A stretch of DNA of 64,000 bases from Prochlorococcus sp. AG-363-P01 (GTDB lineage: Bacteria; Cyanobacteriota; Cyanobacteriia; PCC-6307; Cyanobiaceae): NCBI GenBank assembly GCA_003278225.1, contig QCGC01000001.1, forward strand, positions 124,001 to 188,000. The letters are read 5' to 3'. Both the position numbers and the translations under genes were made by a program. The notes under the pieces are model-generated. The model did not search any database, was not told where the DNA came from, and saw only the letters and a program-made list of their open reading frames with translations. Of this stretch, positions 30,313 to 40,702 are shown piece after piece. The stretch's first letter is position 1. Each line of letters opens with the position of its first letter.

Positions 30313-30536
30313 AACCTCTCTTGATCGTCTATTGCCAACCTACGGCCTGGAGCATCCGATTGACTAAAGATCACTTTAATATTGCCAAAGATAATTTGAT
30401 CTCCATTCTTTAATTTTCGTCCTCGCCTAACTTCCTTAGAACCATTAACGTGCACTTGCCCAGAACTAATAAGGTGCTTGGCCTCCCCCCCTGTAGAGGC
30501 CAAGCCCTCCCATTTCATGAATTGATCAAGTTTCAT
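30309..30536 (-). CDS. S4-domain RNA-binding protein (YaaA/YbcJ type)
   Basis: The 75-residue protein is a single S4 domain: [31 protein letters not shown] and [12 protein letters not shown] are the standard positions. Such stand-alone S4 proteins bind structured RNA, probably ribosomal. It overlaps tpiA by 4 bases and leads the operon. It is divergent from the ABC transporter gene (41-bp gap). Confidence 0.88.
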   Translation of the reverse strand: MKLDQFMKWEGLASTGGEAKHLISSGQVHVNGSKEVRRGRKLKNGDQIIFGNIKVIFSQSDAPGRRLAIDDQERL

Positions 30537-30577
30537 TGGAATCAGTAAAAGTTTGATCGCGCTAATTGCTTTGACAG

Positions 30578-32311
30578 ATGTATTCCCAACCTAAATACGA
30601 CTTCCGAATACTTCTACCGCTCCTAAGACCGCATCTAGGACAATTAATTTGTGGTGGCATAGCAATGCTCATATATGTAGCCTGCTGGCCTATTCTCGCT
30701 TGGTTGGCTGGTGAATTAATTCCCAATATAGGCAAGGGCAACCTAAATAGAGTTTTATCCCTAACCTCATTAGCCTTATTTATTTTTCTTATCCAGAAAT
30801 TTGCCCAATTTATTCAAGATATAATTTTAGCAAAGCCTGCACTTAAAATAAGCCAATATATACGTTGCAGTGTAATTAGTAGATTACAAAAAATTGAATT
30901 ACTTTCTATTGAAAGATTATCTTCTGGAGATATAACATACAGGCTAACTGAAGATGCAGATAGAGTTGGAGAGGTAATTTATAAATTAATACAAGACACG
31001 ACTCCTTCTTTTTTACAATTAATAATCGTTTTTAGCTACATGGTTTTTCTAGATTGGAAAATCTCTGTTGCAACTTTAATTCTTGTCCCATTAATTGCAA
31101 TGTTGGTAAACAGCTTTGGATCTAGAGTTTTAAAAGCTGCTGAAAGAAGTCAGAATCAAATCAGTAACTTAGCTGCTTTGCTAAATGAGTATATTCAAGG
31201 ATTACCTTTAATAAGAGCCTATGCGGCCGAAAATTGGATGTTAAAAAGATTAGAGAAAGAAATTGAAACACATCGAATTGAGAGATATAGAACACTAAAA
31301 CTTATCGCCCTACAACATCCTGTAATTGGTTTCATTGAGGCTAGTGGAATACTTACTGTTTTAGCACTAGGTGCGGCTCGAATTCAAAGTGGAGGAATGG
31401 ATGCACAGAGTTTTAGCAGTTATATTGCTGCTCTTTTGATGCTTATAGATCCAATAAGTCATCTAACAACTAATTATAATGAGTTCAAACAGGGAGAAGC
31501 CTCCCTTAAAAGGCTTTTTTCTATTGAGAGAGAGCCATTGGAGATTCAAGATTGTAAGTTTCCAATTAAATTAAAAAAGCCTAAAGGGGACATATATTTA
31601 AATAATGTTAGTTTCTCTTATGATCAAGAAAACATAATTATAAGAGATTTGAACATTAATATATTAAAAGGTCAAGTTGTCGCTCTAGTTGGCCCTTCGG
31701 GTTCTGGCAAAAGTACAATATTTGCCCTTTTAATGCGTTTCCTAAAACCAAAGAAAGGCACAATAAGTTTTGATGATATTAATATATCTAATTTAAGAGC
31801 AATAGACATTAGAAAACATATAGCACTTGTCCCTCAAAAGGCAATTATTTTCTCAGGTAGCATCTCAGAAGCTATTAGTTTTGGGAGAAAAACCAGCAAA
31901 GAAGAAATTATTAAGGCTGCCAAGATTGCAAATGCCCATGAATTCATAATGCAAATGCCTAATGGATATAAAACATTACTCGAAGAAAGAGGATCTAATT
32001 TTTCTGGTGGTCAATTACAAAGAATTGCAATAGCAAGAGCTCTTGTTGGTAATCCATCAGTACTTTTACTTGATGAAGCAACAAGTGCTCTAGATTCCGA
32101 GTCAGAAGCATCTGTTCAAGTAGCTCTAAGTCAGGCAATGAAAGGAAGAACTGTGCTTGTGATAGCTCATAGATTATCAACCGTTCAAGAAGCAGACAAG
32201 ATTATTGTTCTTGAAAATGGTTCAATATCCGAGCAAGGCACACATGACGAACTTATAAGCAAAAAAGGGCGTTACAAAGAACTTTGTTCAAGACAACTGA
32301 TAAGACAATAG
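30578..32311 (+). CDS. ABC-type multidrug/lipid exporter, fused permease-ATPase
   Basis: The 577-residue half-transporter has an N-terminal six-helix membrane domain (residues ~20-310) and a C-terminal ATPase: Walker A GPSGSGKST (~372), signature NFSGGQLQRIAIARAL (~475), Walker B VLLLDEATSALDSE (~496) and the His switch IAHRLSTV. This is the MsbA/LmrA-like type, working as a homodimer to export lipids or hydrophobic compounds. The substrate cannot be inferred from the context, which holds no lipid gene. Confidence 0.9.
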   Translation: MYSQPKYDFRILLPLLRPHLGQLICGGIAMLIYVACWPILAWLAGELIPNIGKGNLNRVLSLTSLALFIFLIQKFAQFIQDIILAKPALKISQYIRCSVISRLQKIELLSIERLSSGDITYRLTEDADRVGEVIYKLIQDTTPSFLQLIIVFSYMVFLDWKISVATLILVPLIAMLVNSFGSRVLKAAERSQNQISNLAALLNEYIQGLPLIRAYAAENWMLKRLEKEIETHRIERYRTLKLIALQHPVIGFIEASGILTVLALGAARIQSGGMDAQSFSSYIAALLMLIDPISHLTTNYNEFKQGEASLKRLFSIEREPLEIQDCKFPIKLKKPKGDIYLNNVSFSYDQENIIIRDLNINILKGQVVALVGPSGSGKSTIFALLMRFLKPKKGTISFDDINISNLRAIDIRKHIALVPQKAIIFSGSISEAISFGRKTSKEEIIKAAKIANAHEFIMQMPNGYKTLLEERGSNFSGGQLQRIAIARALVGNPSVLLLDEATSALDSESEASVQVALSQAMKGRTVLVIAHRLSTVQEADKIIVLENGSISEQGTHDELISKKGRYKELCSRQLIRQ

Positions 32312-32406
32312 TAAAATTAAGTAAGTTGTTTGCAATCCTTCTTACTTCAGAATATTTTAAACAAGTTTAAACGATTTAATCCATCACTCAAATTCGAGCT
32401 AATCAA

Positions 32407-32646
32407 ATGACAGACACTACTTCACAGACTACTGATCCGATTCTCACTTTTGAGGGCAAGCGCTATGACCTCAATGCATTGCCAGATGAACTAAAAGAGT
32501 TGGTACGAGGCATGCAAGTTGCTGATGCTCAACTACGCATGCATGAAGACACACTCAAAGTTTTGGCTGTGGGTCGTCAATCAATGGCCATGCAATTAAA
32601 CCAAAAACTAAAGGGGATTGCACCTATGCCGAATCAAGAAAAGTAA
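32407..32646 (+). CDS. DUF6447 family small protein
   Basis: The 79-residue protein reads LTFEGKRYDLNALPDELKEL followed by a helical GMQVADAQLRMHEDTLKVLA, which matches the DUF6447 pattern common in marine picocyanobacteria. It is soluble with no catalytic residues. It starts at ATG 32407 and follows the ABC exporter gene by 95 bases. Function is unknown. Confidence 0.72.
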   Translation: MTDTTSQTTDPILTFEGKRYDLNALPDELKELVRGMQVADAQLRMHEDTLKVLAVGRQSMAMQLNQKLKGIAPMPNQEK

Positions 32647-32671
32647 AATACCCTCATTATTATTACTTTTA

Positions 32672-34066
32672 CTAATTTGAAAAGCGATAATTTCTAGTTA
32701 GCTTGAAAACTGTTCTTGATAGAAGAATCAAGGCGATCAAATTAGGTAAAGCCATCAAACCATTTAATGTCTCAGCTATAGACCAAACGACTCCGCGTGT
32801 ACCTGCAATAGAACAAAAAACAACTACAGCGACCCATGCCAACCTAAAAGGCAAAATTGCTCTTACGCCAAAGAGAAATTCACTGCAACGTTCACCATAT
32901 AAACTCCAACCTAAGACAGTAGTAAAAGCAAAAACTGCTAACCCGATAGTAACTATTATTCCAAAGCCAGGGACTCCACTATTGAATGCAGCTATTGATA
33001 AGTCTGAACCAGATTGTCCGCTCTGATATGCACCGGTAGTTATTATTACCAATGCGGTCATTGTACAGATAATAATTGTGTCTATAAAAGTACCAAGCAT
33101 CGCAATGGTTCCTTGCTTAACTGGATCATTTGTTTTTGCAGATGCATGCGCTATTGGGGCACTTCCTAGCCCTGCTTCATTCGAAAAAATACCTCTTTTA
33201 AATCCAATGAGTACTACCTGAGCCAATGTTCCACCTGTAGCTGCCTTACCAGTAAATGCATTTTCAAATATTGTTGAGAATGCTGATGGCACATCCGAAA
33301 AGTTAATTAGGAGGACTATTAAGCAAGCAAAGATATATAAAACAGTCATTACAGGAACAATCGCAGAAGCTGCCTTTGCAATTCTTTTTACACCACCAAT
33401 AACAACTGAAAAAACTAGAAAACCCAAAACGAATCCAGTTACAAGCCTTGGAATTCCAGCAAGTTCAAGTGCACTAGAAACTTCAAAAACCTGTACCCCA
33501 TTACCGATACCAAAACAAGCCAACATTCCAAACAAAGAAAACAACCCCCCTAACCATGTCCAATTTGGGCCCAAACCATTTTTTATGTAATACATCGGAC
33601 CACCTACATGGTTACCTAGTTCGTCAACTTCTCGAAAATGAACTGAGAGAAGAGCTTCTGCATATTTAGTTGCTATCCCAAACACGGCTATTAGCCACAT
33701 CCAAAAAACAGCCCCTGGACCGCCAATTGCGATTGCTCCCGCAACACCTGCAATATTTCCTGTCCCAATAGTTGCTGAAAGTGATGTCATTAATGCTTGA
33801 AAAGGAGTTATCTCTCCAGATTTCGCATCAATCTTGTTAGAAGTACCTTTCAACATCATCCTGATTCCGAATGGAAGACGTATTAAGGGCATAAAGCCAA
33901 GTCCAACCATTAGTAAGAGGCCTGTAAAAGATATAAGAAAAATGGTCGGCCAACCCCAAACGAATGAACTTACACTGTCATTAATTAGACTTATTTTAGG
34001 CTCTATAGCAGATAATTTCATGTTAAAATTATGTGATAATAGTGTTAGTAAAATGTCGTTCAGCAC
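32672..34066 (-). CDS. Sodium:alanine symporter (AGCS family)
   Basis: The 464-residue membrane protein has the AGCS signature GGPGAVFWMWLIAVFG and the downstream SATIGTGNIAGVAGAI and GIFSNEAGLGSAPIAHASAK motifs that build the substrate and Na+ sites. About ten to eleven helices are visible. The family imports alanine or glycine with Na+, reasonable for a marine cell. It is convergent with the DUF6447 gene and stands alone on its strand. Confidence 0.93.
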   Translation of the reverse strand: MLNDILLTLLSHNFNMKLSAIEPKISLINDSVSSFVWGWPTIFLISFTGLLLMVGLGFMPLIRLPFGIRMMLKGTSNKIDAKSGEITPFQALMTSLSATIGTGNIAGVAGAIAIGGPGAVFWMWLIAVFGIATKYAEALLSVHFREVDELGNHVGGPMYYIKNGLGPNWTWLGGLFSLFGMLACFGIGNGVQVFEVSSALELAGIPRLVTGFVLGFLVFSVVIGGVKRIAKAASAIVPVMTVLYIFACLIVLLINFSDVPSAFSTIFENAFTGKAATGGTLAQVVLIGFKRGIFSNEAGLGSAPIAHASAKTNDPVKQGTIAMLGTFIDTIIICTMTALVIITTGAYQSGQSGSDLSIAAFNSGVPGFGIIVTIGLAVFAFTTVLGWSLYGERCSEFLFGVRAILPFRLAWVAVVVFCSIAGTRGVVWSIAETLNGLMALPNLIALILLSRTVFKLTRNYRFSN

Positions 34067-34123
34067 TTTAATAAGAAATTATTGACTTAGATATTCTCAC
34101 AGACCATCGAGGTTTGCAAGAAG

Positions 34124-34783
34124 CTAGTCAAGCTTATTTAAATCTATAAAAGAATATGTTAGTTTTTTTTCGGGATTTTCTTTATGGCCTTCTGTTATTG
34201 CAGATCTGCTTGATAAAACCCAAGGTCCACCTTCAACTAGTGGCACAAAGGTATCATGATAGTGGGTCTTTGGTTGGATGAGGCCAGTATTGTTTAAATC
34301 ACTAATTTGACTTGTATATGTTCGACTTAGATAGCCTTTGTCAGTATTAGTAACGCTTTCGGTAATTATAGTTATATATTTACCTTGTATTTTGCGATAT
34401 ACCATTGTAACTATATCATTTTTTATTCGGTAGAAATCCCCTTCATTTTTTCCAGTAACTATTACTTTCATACCAATTTCATTAATGTCTCCTTTCGAGA
34501 AATTATTATCCCCATGTACATCACTAAATTTTCTTCTAACTCTGTGAATAGCTACTTCCCATAATTGAGTAGATAAAGACTTATGCACATCAGTATCTTC
34601 AATTCCAAAAACTGTTGATTTAAGGTCTCTACCTAATTTAAAGCTGCCTTTGAAAACCTTGAAGCCATTGTCCAAAATGCAATTACCTTTATAACCAGAA
34701 AATTCTGCTCCCCAGGTATAACGATTTTCATAAGCAGCCTGAAACTGACTTTTGCAATCTTCTGCTCGAACTGCGGTATTCAT
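34124..34783 (-). CDS. DUF3386 family protein
   Basis: The 219-residue protein matches cyanobacterial DUF3386: FQAAYENRYTWGAEFSGYKG near the N-terminus, and a beta-rich C-terminus with TYTSQISDL and TFVPLVEGGPWVLSSR. Relatives are soluble or peripheral and of unknown function. It lies 11 bases downstream of carB on the same strand, so it may be co-transcribed. Confidence 0.75.
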   Translation of the reverse strand: MNTAVRAEDCKSQFQAAYENRYTWGAEFSGYKGNCILDNGFKVFKGSFKLGRDLKSTVFGIEDTDVHKSLSTQLWEVAIHRVRRKFSDVHGDNNFSKGDINEIGMKVIVTGKNEGDFYRIKNDIVTMVYRKIQGKYITIITESVTNTDKGYLSRTYTSQISDLNNTGLIQPKTHYHDTFVPLVEGGPWVLSSRSAITEGHKENPEKKLTYSFIDLNKLD

Positions 34784-34794
34784 TGTAAATGATG

Positions 34795-37700
34795 CTATGA
34801 GTGAATATCTTGAAGAGCATTAATAGATATCACTTGAGATTGAAGTGAAGTAATACCCTCTAACGCAGCCCTAGCTCCTGCAATTGTAGTAAGTGTTGGT
34901 ACTGAATAATCAAGAGCCGCACGTCGAATATATTTATCGTCATGGGCTGCTTGTCGACCAATTGGTGTATTAATAACTAATTGGATTTCTCCAGATCGAA
35001 TTAAATCTTCTACATTTGGATTACCTTCATGGACTTTGAGAACCTTTTCTACATTTAGTCCCACTGAAATTAAAGCTTGAGCAGTCCCAGAAGTAGCAAC
35101 TAGGCCAAAGCCTAATTCAACTAATCTCTTAGCTATTGGAATTAACTCAGGTTTATCACGATCATGAGTTGAAAGAAACACAATGCCAGAAGTCGGTAAT
35201 CCTTCTCCTGCGGCTAATTCTGATTTGGCATAAGCCATTCCAAAAGTAGTGGCAAACCCCATAACTTCTCCAGTAGAACGCATCTCGGGACCAAGGATGC
35301 TATCTGTACCGGGAAATCTCCGGAATGGTAGTACAGCTTCCTTTACAGCCTGAATAGGTGGAACTGGTTCTTTTATAAGTCCAATTTTTTCGAGAGTATT
35401 TCCGGCCATAAGACTTGTGGCAATTCGGGCTAAAGGGATGCCAGTAGCTTTTGAAACAAAAGGAACAGTTCTAGAAGCCCTTGGATTTGCCTCAATAATG
35501 AAAACCTTTTCACAATCAAATTCATCTCTCTGTACAGCAAACTGAAGATTTATCAAACCATTGACATTTAATTCTAATGCTAATTGTGTAGTCCAATTTC
35601 TAATTATCTCCAAGGAATCTCTTGAGAGGGAAACAGTTGGCAAGCAACAAGCCGAATCTCCTGAATGAATACCAGCTGGCTCTATATGCTCCATCAGGCC
35701 CCCTATAACTACTACACCTTTAGAATCACATAAAGCATCTACATCTACTTCTACTGCATTTTCAAGATACTGGTCAATTAAAACAGGATGATCAGGCTCA
35801 ATACTTACAGCCTCAGCCATATATAGACTCAGTTCATCCTTGTTATATACAACTTCCATAGCTCTACCTCCAAGAACATATGAAGGCCTAACAACTACGG
35901 GATATTTAATATGATTTGCTATCTCATATGCTTCATTCTTTGTTCTTGCAATTCCATTTTTGGGTTGACGTATACTTAATCGTGTGAGAATTTGTTCAAA
36001 TAATTCTCTATCTTCAGCCTGATCTATAGATTTTGGAGATGTCCCCCATATCTTAGATTTACAAGTCGAGGAAGAAAACTTCTGAAGATAATCAAGAAGT
36101 GGCATTGACAACTTTAAAGGTGTTTGGCCACCAAACTGAACAATTACTCCATCAGGTTGTTCTTCTTCAATTACATTTAAAAGATCTTCTAAAGTTAGAG
36201 GTTCGAAATAAAGTCTATCGCTAGTATCATAATCGGTAGAAACAGTTTCAGGATTACTGTTCATCATAATGGTCAAATAACCTTGCTTTTGAGCTTCATA
36301 AGAAGCATGACAACAGCAATAGTCAAACTCAATACCCTGTCCTATTCTATTTGGGCCCCCTCCAAGAATGAGGACTTTATTCTGACCCTCCTTTTTAACT
36401 TCATTCTGAAAGAAAGTATCCTCTATAATATTATTCCTGTTAATTCTTTTAATAGGTAATTCATAAGTTGAATAATAGTAAGGAGTTTCAGAAATAAACT
36501 CAGCTGCACATGTATCTACAGTTTTATATAAAGGTTTAATTGATAATTTTTTACGTCGGTTCCTAACATCAAACTCTGAAGTATTTGTGGCCCATGCAAT
36601 CTGCTTGTCGGAAAAACCATATTTTTTTAGTTCAAATAGCTGATCAAAGTCTAACGAATCTAGTTTAGTATTATGAAGGTAAGTATTTTGCAGATTAATT
36701 ATATTTCTCAATTTAGATAAGAACCACGGGTCAATATGACTTACTGAATATATTTCACTATTAGTCATTCCTTGAACCATTGCCGTTCTTATGGCCATTA
36801 TTCTTTCTGGCGAAGGAGATCTTAATAATTTTTCAAGCTCCTTCCCCCCTATAGATTTTTCTGGTCTATCGCAACCCCAACCTGAATATCCAACTTCTAA
36901 GGACCTTAAGGCTTTTTGAAATGACTCTTCAAAGGAACGCCCTATTGACATGGCTTCTCCAACAGACTTCATTGAGGTATTCAATGAAGATGAACTACCT
37001 TTGAATTTCTCAAAAGCAAACCTAGGAATCTTTGTAACGACATAATCAATAGTAGGTTCAAAACATGCTGGTGTTTTGCCAGTTATATCATTAGTTATCT
37101 CATCTAATGTATAACCAACAGCAAGTAGTGCCGCTATTTTTGCAATAGGGAATCCAGTTGCTTTACTTGCTAGTGCTGATGATCTACTAACTCTGGGATT
37201 CATCTCTATAACAATAACTTCTCCATTGTCTGGGTTGACTGCAAACTGAATATTGCTTCCTCCTGTTTCTACTCCTATTTCACGAATAATTGCTATAGAT
37301 TGATCTCTTAGTCTTTGATATTCTCGATCTGTTAGTGTTTGAGCCGGGGCAACAGTTATTGAGTCTCCTGTATGAACTCCCATCGGGTCAAAGTTCTCTA
37401 TACTGCATACAATAACAACATTATCTGCAAGATCTCTCATAACTTCAAGCTCAAATTCTTTCCATCCTAAAAGTGATTTTTCTATTAGAATTTGAGATAC
37501 AGGACTAGCTTCAAGTCCGGCCTTACAAATACAATTAAACTGATCATCATCATATGCAATTCCTCCTCCACTACCACCAAGAGTAAATGCAGGCCTAATA
37601 ATCCTAGGGAAACATGCTATTTCCCTTCCTACTAATTTTGCCTCCTCAAGGGTCGACGCTATTCCAGAAGGACATATTCCCACTCCAATCCTTTGCATAG

Positions 37701-38103
37701 CTTGTTTAAAAAGCAACCTATCTTCTGCTTTACGAATTGCTGAGAGATCAGCACCAATTAGCTCAACACTATATTTGTCAAGAATACCTTTTTCAGCAAG
37801 CTCAACGGCAATGTTCAAAGAAGTCTGACCACCCATTGTGGGAAGTAATGCTTGAGGCCGCTCTCTCTCTATAACTCTCTCAACGACAGCGGTAGTAAGC
37901 GGCTCAACATATGTGCGTTCGGCCATCTCGGGATCTGTCATTATTGAAGCTGGGTTGGAATTAACCAACACGACCTCAAAGCCCTCCTGACGCAGTGCTT
38001 TACAAGCCTGAGTTCCGGAATAATCGAATTCACAGGCTTGGCCAATCACTATTGGACCAGACCCAAGCAATAGAATTCGACGCAAATCAGTACGCCTGGG
38101 CAT
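34795..38103 (-). CDS. carB: Carbamoyl-phosphate synthase large subunit
   Basis: CarB makes carbamoyl phosphate from glutamine-derived ammonia, bicarbonate and two ATP for arginine and pyrimidine synthesis. The 1102-residue protein shows two homologous halves, each with an ATP-grasp fold ([20 protein letters not shown] opens the first; [20 protein letters not shown] opens the second near residue 580), and a C-terminal MGS-like allosteric domain ([17 protein letters not shown]). The gene lies alone with its small-subunit partner carA elsewhere. Confidence 0.98.
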   Translation of the reverse strand: MPRRTDLRRILLLGSGPIVIGQACEFDYSGTQACKALRQEGFEVVLVNSNPASIMTDPEMAERTYVEPLTTAVVERVIERERPQALLPTMGGQTSLNIAVELAEKGILDKYSVELIGADLSAIRKAEDRLLFKQAMQRIGVGICPSGIASTLEEAKLVGREIACFPRIIRPAFTLGGSGGGIAYDDDQFNCICKAGLEASPVSQILIEKSLLGWKEFELEVMRDLADNVVIVCSIENFDPMGVHTGDSITVAPAQTLTDREYQRLRDQSIAIIREIGVETGGSNIQFAVNPDNGEVIVIEMNPRVSRSSALASKATGFPIAKIAALLAVGYTLDEITNDITGKTPACFEPTIDYVVTKIPRFAFEKFKGSSSSLNTSMKSVGEAMSIGRSFEESFQKALRSLEVGYSGWGCDRPEKSIGGKELEKLLRSPSPERIMAIRTAMVQGMTNSEIYSVSHIDPWFLSKLRNIINLQNTYLHNTKLDSLDFDQLFELKKYGFSDKQIAWATNTSEFDVRNRRKKLSIKPLYKTVDTCAAEFISETPYYYSTYELPIKRINRNNIIEDTFFQNEVKKEGQNKVLILGGGPNRIGQGIEFDYCCCHASYEAQKQGYLTIMMNSNPETVSTDYDTSDRLYFEPLTLEDLLNVIEEEQPDGVIVQFGGQTPLKLSMPLLDYLQKFSSSTCKSKIWGTSPKSIDQAEDRELFEQILTRLSIRQPKNGIARTKNEAYEIANHIKYPVVVRPSYVLGGRAMEVVYNKDELSLYMAEAVSIEPDHPVLIDQYLENAVEVDVDALCDSKGVVVIGGLMEHIEPAGIHSGDSACCLPTVSLSRDSLEIIRNWTTQLALELNVNGLINLQFAVQRDEFDCEKVFIIEANPRASRTVPFVSKATGIPLARIATSLMAGNTLEKIGLIKEPVPPIQAVKEAVLPFRRFPGTDSILGPEMRSTGEVMGFATTFGMAYAKSELAAGEGLPTSGIVFLSTHDRDKPELIPIAKRLVELGFGLVATSGTAQALISVGLNVEKVLKVHEGNPNVEDLIRSGEIQLVINTPIGRQAAHDDKYIRRAALDYSVPTLTTIAGARAALEGITSLQSQVISINALQDIHS

Positions 38104-38227
38104 GAGCTTTTAAAAAAAGATCCTGTATACAGCTATTTTCATATGTAGCTGAATGCAGAGGACTAAGTAAAGTATGAAACTACTTCACCATTCTCGCTAA
38201 CCTAAATAGTCAGGAGATTTCCAGACC

Positions 38228-38863
38228 ATGAGCGAACTCCAGCGCCTTAAAGGGCTGCTGCCACCTGAGAATCAAAGCTGGGTGTTCGTGGAGGCCGCTG
38301 CCGCGGTAGATCCACCATTGATAACCCTAGAAGAGATTGGGCGTGATGAAGTTGAAATCCAGATAGATCTTGACCAATGGGATGAACTGGCGCAAGACCA
38401 CCGCAACATGCTTTTCTGGCATGAAATAGGCCGAATTCAAAATGACACTATTCCAAGAGATGGTTGGGAAATGGCAGCCCTAGCTATTGGCTTAGGCGGT
38501 GCGATTGGAGAATTATGGGTACAAGATGGGCTGCTGCTTCTAATGGCCTTAGGTCTTTCAGGGTTTGCTGGATATAGGCTTTATTTGAAAAATAATTCAG
38601 AAAAGCGACTCCAAGATGCAATATTTGCAGATGAGAGAGCCATTGATATTGCATGTAGATTTGGTTATAGCGTTCCCAATGCTTATAAAAGTCTTGGAGG
38701 TGCTCTCAAAGAAATGATAGAAAAAACGAGAAAGAAAAAGAAGCGCTCATTTTTTGAAGATAGGCTTGAAGCTCTCAGAAAAAGTGCAGAAAAAGCTCGA
38801 GCTGAAATGGCACAAAGAGAAGGGTCTCCTACTTCAGTTACAAGTGAAAATGTATATGGATAG
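38228..38863 (+). CDS. DUF3318 family membrane protein
   Basis: The 211-residue protein has the DUF3318 N-terminus (LKGLLPPENQSWVFVEAAA), one or two hydrophobic helices near residues 85-118 (ALAIGLGGAIGELWV, LLLMALGLSGFAGY) and a charged C-terminal coil rich in Lys and Arg. Its stop overlaps the start of rsfS by about 14 bases, so the two are coupled. Function is unknown; the pairing with rsfS is widespread in cyanobacteria. Confidence 0.78.
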   Translation: MSELQRLKGLLPPENQSWVFVEAAAAVDPPLITLEEIGRDEVEIQIDLDQWDELAQDHRNMLFWHEIGRIQNDTIPRDGWEMAALAIGLGGAIGELWVQDGLLLLMALGLSGFAGYRLYLKNNSEKRLQDAIFADERAIDIACRFGYSVPNAYKSLGGALKEMIEKTRKKKKRSFFEDRLEALRKSAEKARAEMAQREGSPTSVTSENVYG

Positions 38864-39212
38864 TGAAAAACTAGCTGAATTTGCGGCTGAGGCCTGTGAC
38901 GATAGAAAAGCAAAGGATATTCAATTAATTCGTATTGATAAGGTATCTAGCTTATGTGACTGGATAATCATTGCCGAAGGTTTATCTGATGTAAATGTAA
39001 GGTCAATTATTAAATCAGTTGAGGATAAATTAAAGGAAAAAGCAGATAGATTACCATTGAGAAGAGAAGGAATAAACGAAGCTAAATGGGCACTACTAGA
39101 CTATGGAGAAATAATAATCAATGTGTTGCAATCGAATGAAAGAAAATACTACGATTTGGAGTCATTCTGGAGTAATGGACAAATATATAAATATGAAAAT
39201 ATTATCAGATAG
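38850..39212 (+). CDS. rsfS: Ribosome silencing factor RsfS
   Basis: RsfS (RsfA/YbeB family) binds ribosomal protein L14 and blocks subunit joining when nutrients are scarce. The 120-residue protein contains KAKDIQLIRIDKVSSLCDWI, IIAEGLSDVNVRSI and WALLDYGEIIINVLQSNERKYY, all typical. The frame continues upstream, but family length favours one of the two close ATGs at 38850 and 38856. It overlaps the DUF3318 gene. Confidence 0.9.
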   Translation: MYMDSEKLAEFAAEACDDRKAKDIQLIRIDKVSSLCDWIIIAEGLSDVNVRSIIKSVEDKLKEKADRLPLRREGINEAKWALLDYGEIIINVLQSNERKYYDLESFWSNGQIYKYENIIR

Positions 39213-39251
39213 TATCCATTAATATGCTTAATAGGAACAATCATTATTATC

Positions 39252-40223
39252 ATGTCTAATGTTATAGGATCAAGTCACCGTGCAAAGATTCCACCTTTAG
39301 AGGTAAATCTAAAGAGGGGATCCAGTATTGAGTCAATTCATAGAGTACATGCAGTAGTAACTGATTCAAAAGGTAGAATATTAATTTCAGCCGGTCAAAC
39401 TAATTATCAAACATTTATTAGATCTGCGCTAAAGCCTTTTCAGTCACTACCGTTTGTTAGTAGTGGTACAGCGGACAGAATAAACGTTGGAGAGAAGGGA
39501 ATTGCTATTAGCTGTGCTTCACATTGTGGGCAACCTTATCATTGCCGTGAATCATTTAAGATTCTATGGAATTCTAATATTGAAGTAGATTCACTTCAAT
39601 GCCCTATTCCTTCAGGTCGTAATAGCCCATTAGAACATAATTGTTCTGGAAAACATGCAGCATTTCTTGCTACATGTAGAAAGATGGGATGGCCATTAGA
39701 TAACTACCTAGATGGGAAACATCCTCTTCAAATCGAAATAATCAGACGCGTTTCTGAATTAGTAGGTTTACCTGCTGATGAGTTTGTAGTAGCTAGGGAC
39801 GATTGTGGAGCCCCCACATTTCTTTTGCAATTGGATCAAATATCCCTTCTTTATTCACATTTAGGTGAGTCTAAAAATACAGATTTTGAACAAATTAGTA
39901 GATCAATGATTTCCCACCCGAATTTGATAGCTGGAAAAAGCCTGTTTGATACTGAGCTGATGCTGCGAGCCCATGGACAACTCATTAGCAAGGGCGGGGC
40001 AGAAGGAGTCCAATGCCTAACCAAGGTAGGCGATGGAATTGGAATTTCGATTAAGGTTGAAGATGGATCCAAACGGGCTAAGCATGCAGTTGCTTTGCAC
40101 CTATTAAAGCAACTTGACTGGATTACCCCCATAGCTCTTCAAGAGCTAGAAGAAAAAATTCTTTTGGTTTCCCCTGGTGTGCAGTTAGAGGTGAATGGGC
40201 AACTTGGTTTTAATCTAAGGTGA
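39252..40223 (+). CDS. Asparaginase II-like protein
   Basis: The 323-residue protein belongs to the Rhizobium-type asparaginase family (pfam Asparaginase_II): FIRSALKPFQSLPFV, ISCASHCGQPYH, LEHNCSGKHAAFLATC and VARDDCGAPTFLLQL are the conserved Ser/His/Cys-containing sites. Members hydrolyse asparagine or act as serine-hydrolase-like proteins; activity of the cyanobacterial ones is not well proven. It is followed by the initiator tRNA gene after 44 bases. Confidence 0.85.
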   Translation: MSNVIGSSHRAKIPPLEVNLKRGSSIESIHRVHAVVTDSKGRILISAGQTNYQTFIRSALKPFQSLPFVSSGTADRINVGEKGIAISCASHCGQPYHCRESFKILWNSNIEVDSLQCPIPSGRNSPLEHNCSGKHAAFLATCRKMGWPLDNYLDGKHPLQIEIIRRVSELVGLPADEFVVARDDCGAPTFLLQLDQISLLYSHLGESKNTDFEQISRSMISHPNLIAGKSLFDTELMLRAHGQLISKGGAEGVQCLTKVGDGIGISIKVEDGSKRAKHAVALHLLKQLDWITPIALQELEEKILLVSPGVQLEVNGQLGFNLR

Positions 40224-40267
40224 ATTTACACAATTATGAAACTCGACAATGTATGCTTATTAAGCTT

Positions 40268-40344
<77 letters not shown>

Positions 40345-40350
40345 ATTAAA

Positions 40351-40377
40351 AAGTCTGTCTATGACAGGCTTTTTTTA
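40351..40377 (+). terminator. Terminator after initiator tRNA
   Basis: Arms AAGTCTGTC (40351-40359) and GACAGGCTT (40363-40371) pair over 9 positions with one G-T wobble and a 3-nt loop, followed by a T-run. It starts 6 bases after the tRNA CCA end. Confidence 0.85.
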
Positions 40378-40548
40378 ATGCTAATTTTTTATCATTATGC
40401 TCAAACAAGAGAGATATTTACTTAAATAATGACATTTCAATATTACTGTTATGAGAACCCTTTTTCTCTTTTCTTTCCTTGGCACACCTCCAAGCACACT
40501 ATCGATACACAAACTTTTCACACAAATAGAACTATTGCAATTATCGCT

Positions 40549-40588
40549 GGGCTCATAACCCGAAGGTCGGGAGTTCAAATCCCCCCCC
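40549..40588 (+). repeat. 40-bp direct repeat of the tRNA-fMet 3' half (tRNA fragment)
   Basis: Bases 40549-40588 are identical to 40297-40336 inside the tRNA gene, covering the anticodon stem-loop, variable region, T arm and start of the acceptor C-run. The 5' half of a tRNA is absent, so it is not functional. A near-copy of the tRNA end (CACCTCCA) and its own terminator-like hairpin follow. A 3'-end tRNA copy at this range is what integrating elements leave as an attachment-site repeat. Confidence 0.9.
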
Positions 40589-40594
40589 ACCTCC

Positions 40595-40624
40595 AAAAAA
40601 GACCTCCGAAAAGGTTTTTTTTAA
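40595..40624 (+). terminator. Terminator-like hairpin after the tRNA fragment
   Basis: AAAAAAGACC (40595-40604) pairs with GGTTTTTTTT (40613-40622), with one G-T wobble and an 8-nt loop, ending in T. It follows the tRNA remnant the way the first terminator follows the intact tRNA, though the stem sequence differs. Confidence 0.6.
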
Positions 40625-40702
40625 TACAGCAATAGGTTATCTATTACGTGTATATTTTTATGGTCTTACAAGGCTTATTGAATAAGTTGACATTTATTTT
40701 GA

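Larger units (their letters stand above)
40345..40702. other. Gene-free 358-bp stretch holding tRNA remnant
   Basis: Between tRNA-fMet and the glutathione-transferase-like gene there is no credible protein gene. The stretch holds the tRNA terminator, ~170 bases of unremarkable AT-rich DNA, the 40-bp tRNA copy and a second terminator-like hairpin. Short open frames over the repeat are antisense or out-of-frame readings of tRNA sequence. Confidence 0.7.

Noticed and set aside
38683-38913. Minus-strand frame over DUF3318/rsfS
   Set aside because: Shadow of two overlapping plus-strand genes.
40381-40635. Open frames of 68-71 codons on both strands over the tRNA copy
   Set aside because: Their conserved-looking parts (for example GVQIPPHL-type residues) are translations of tRNA sequence, a common artefact.
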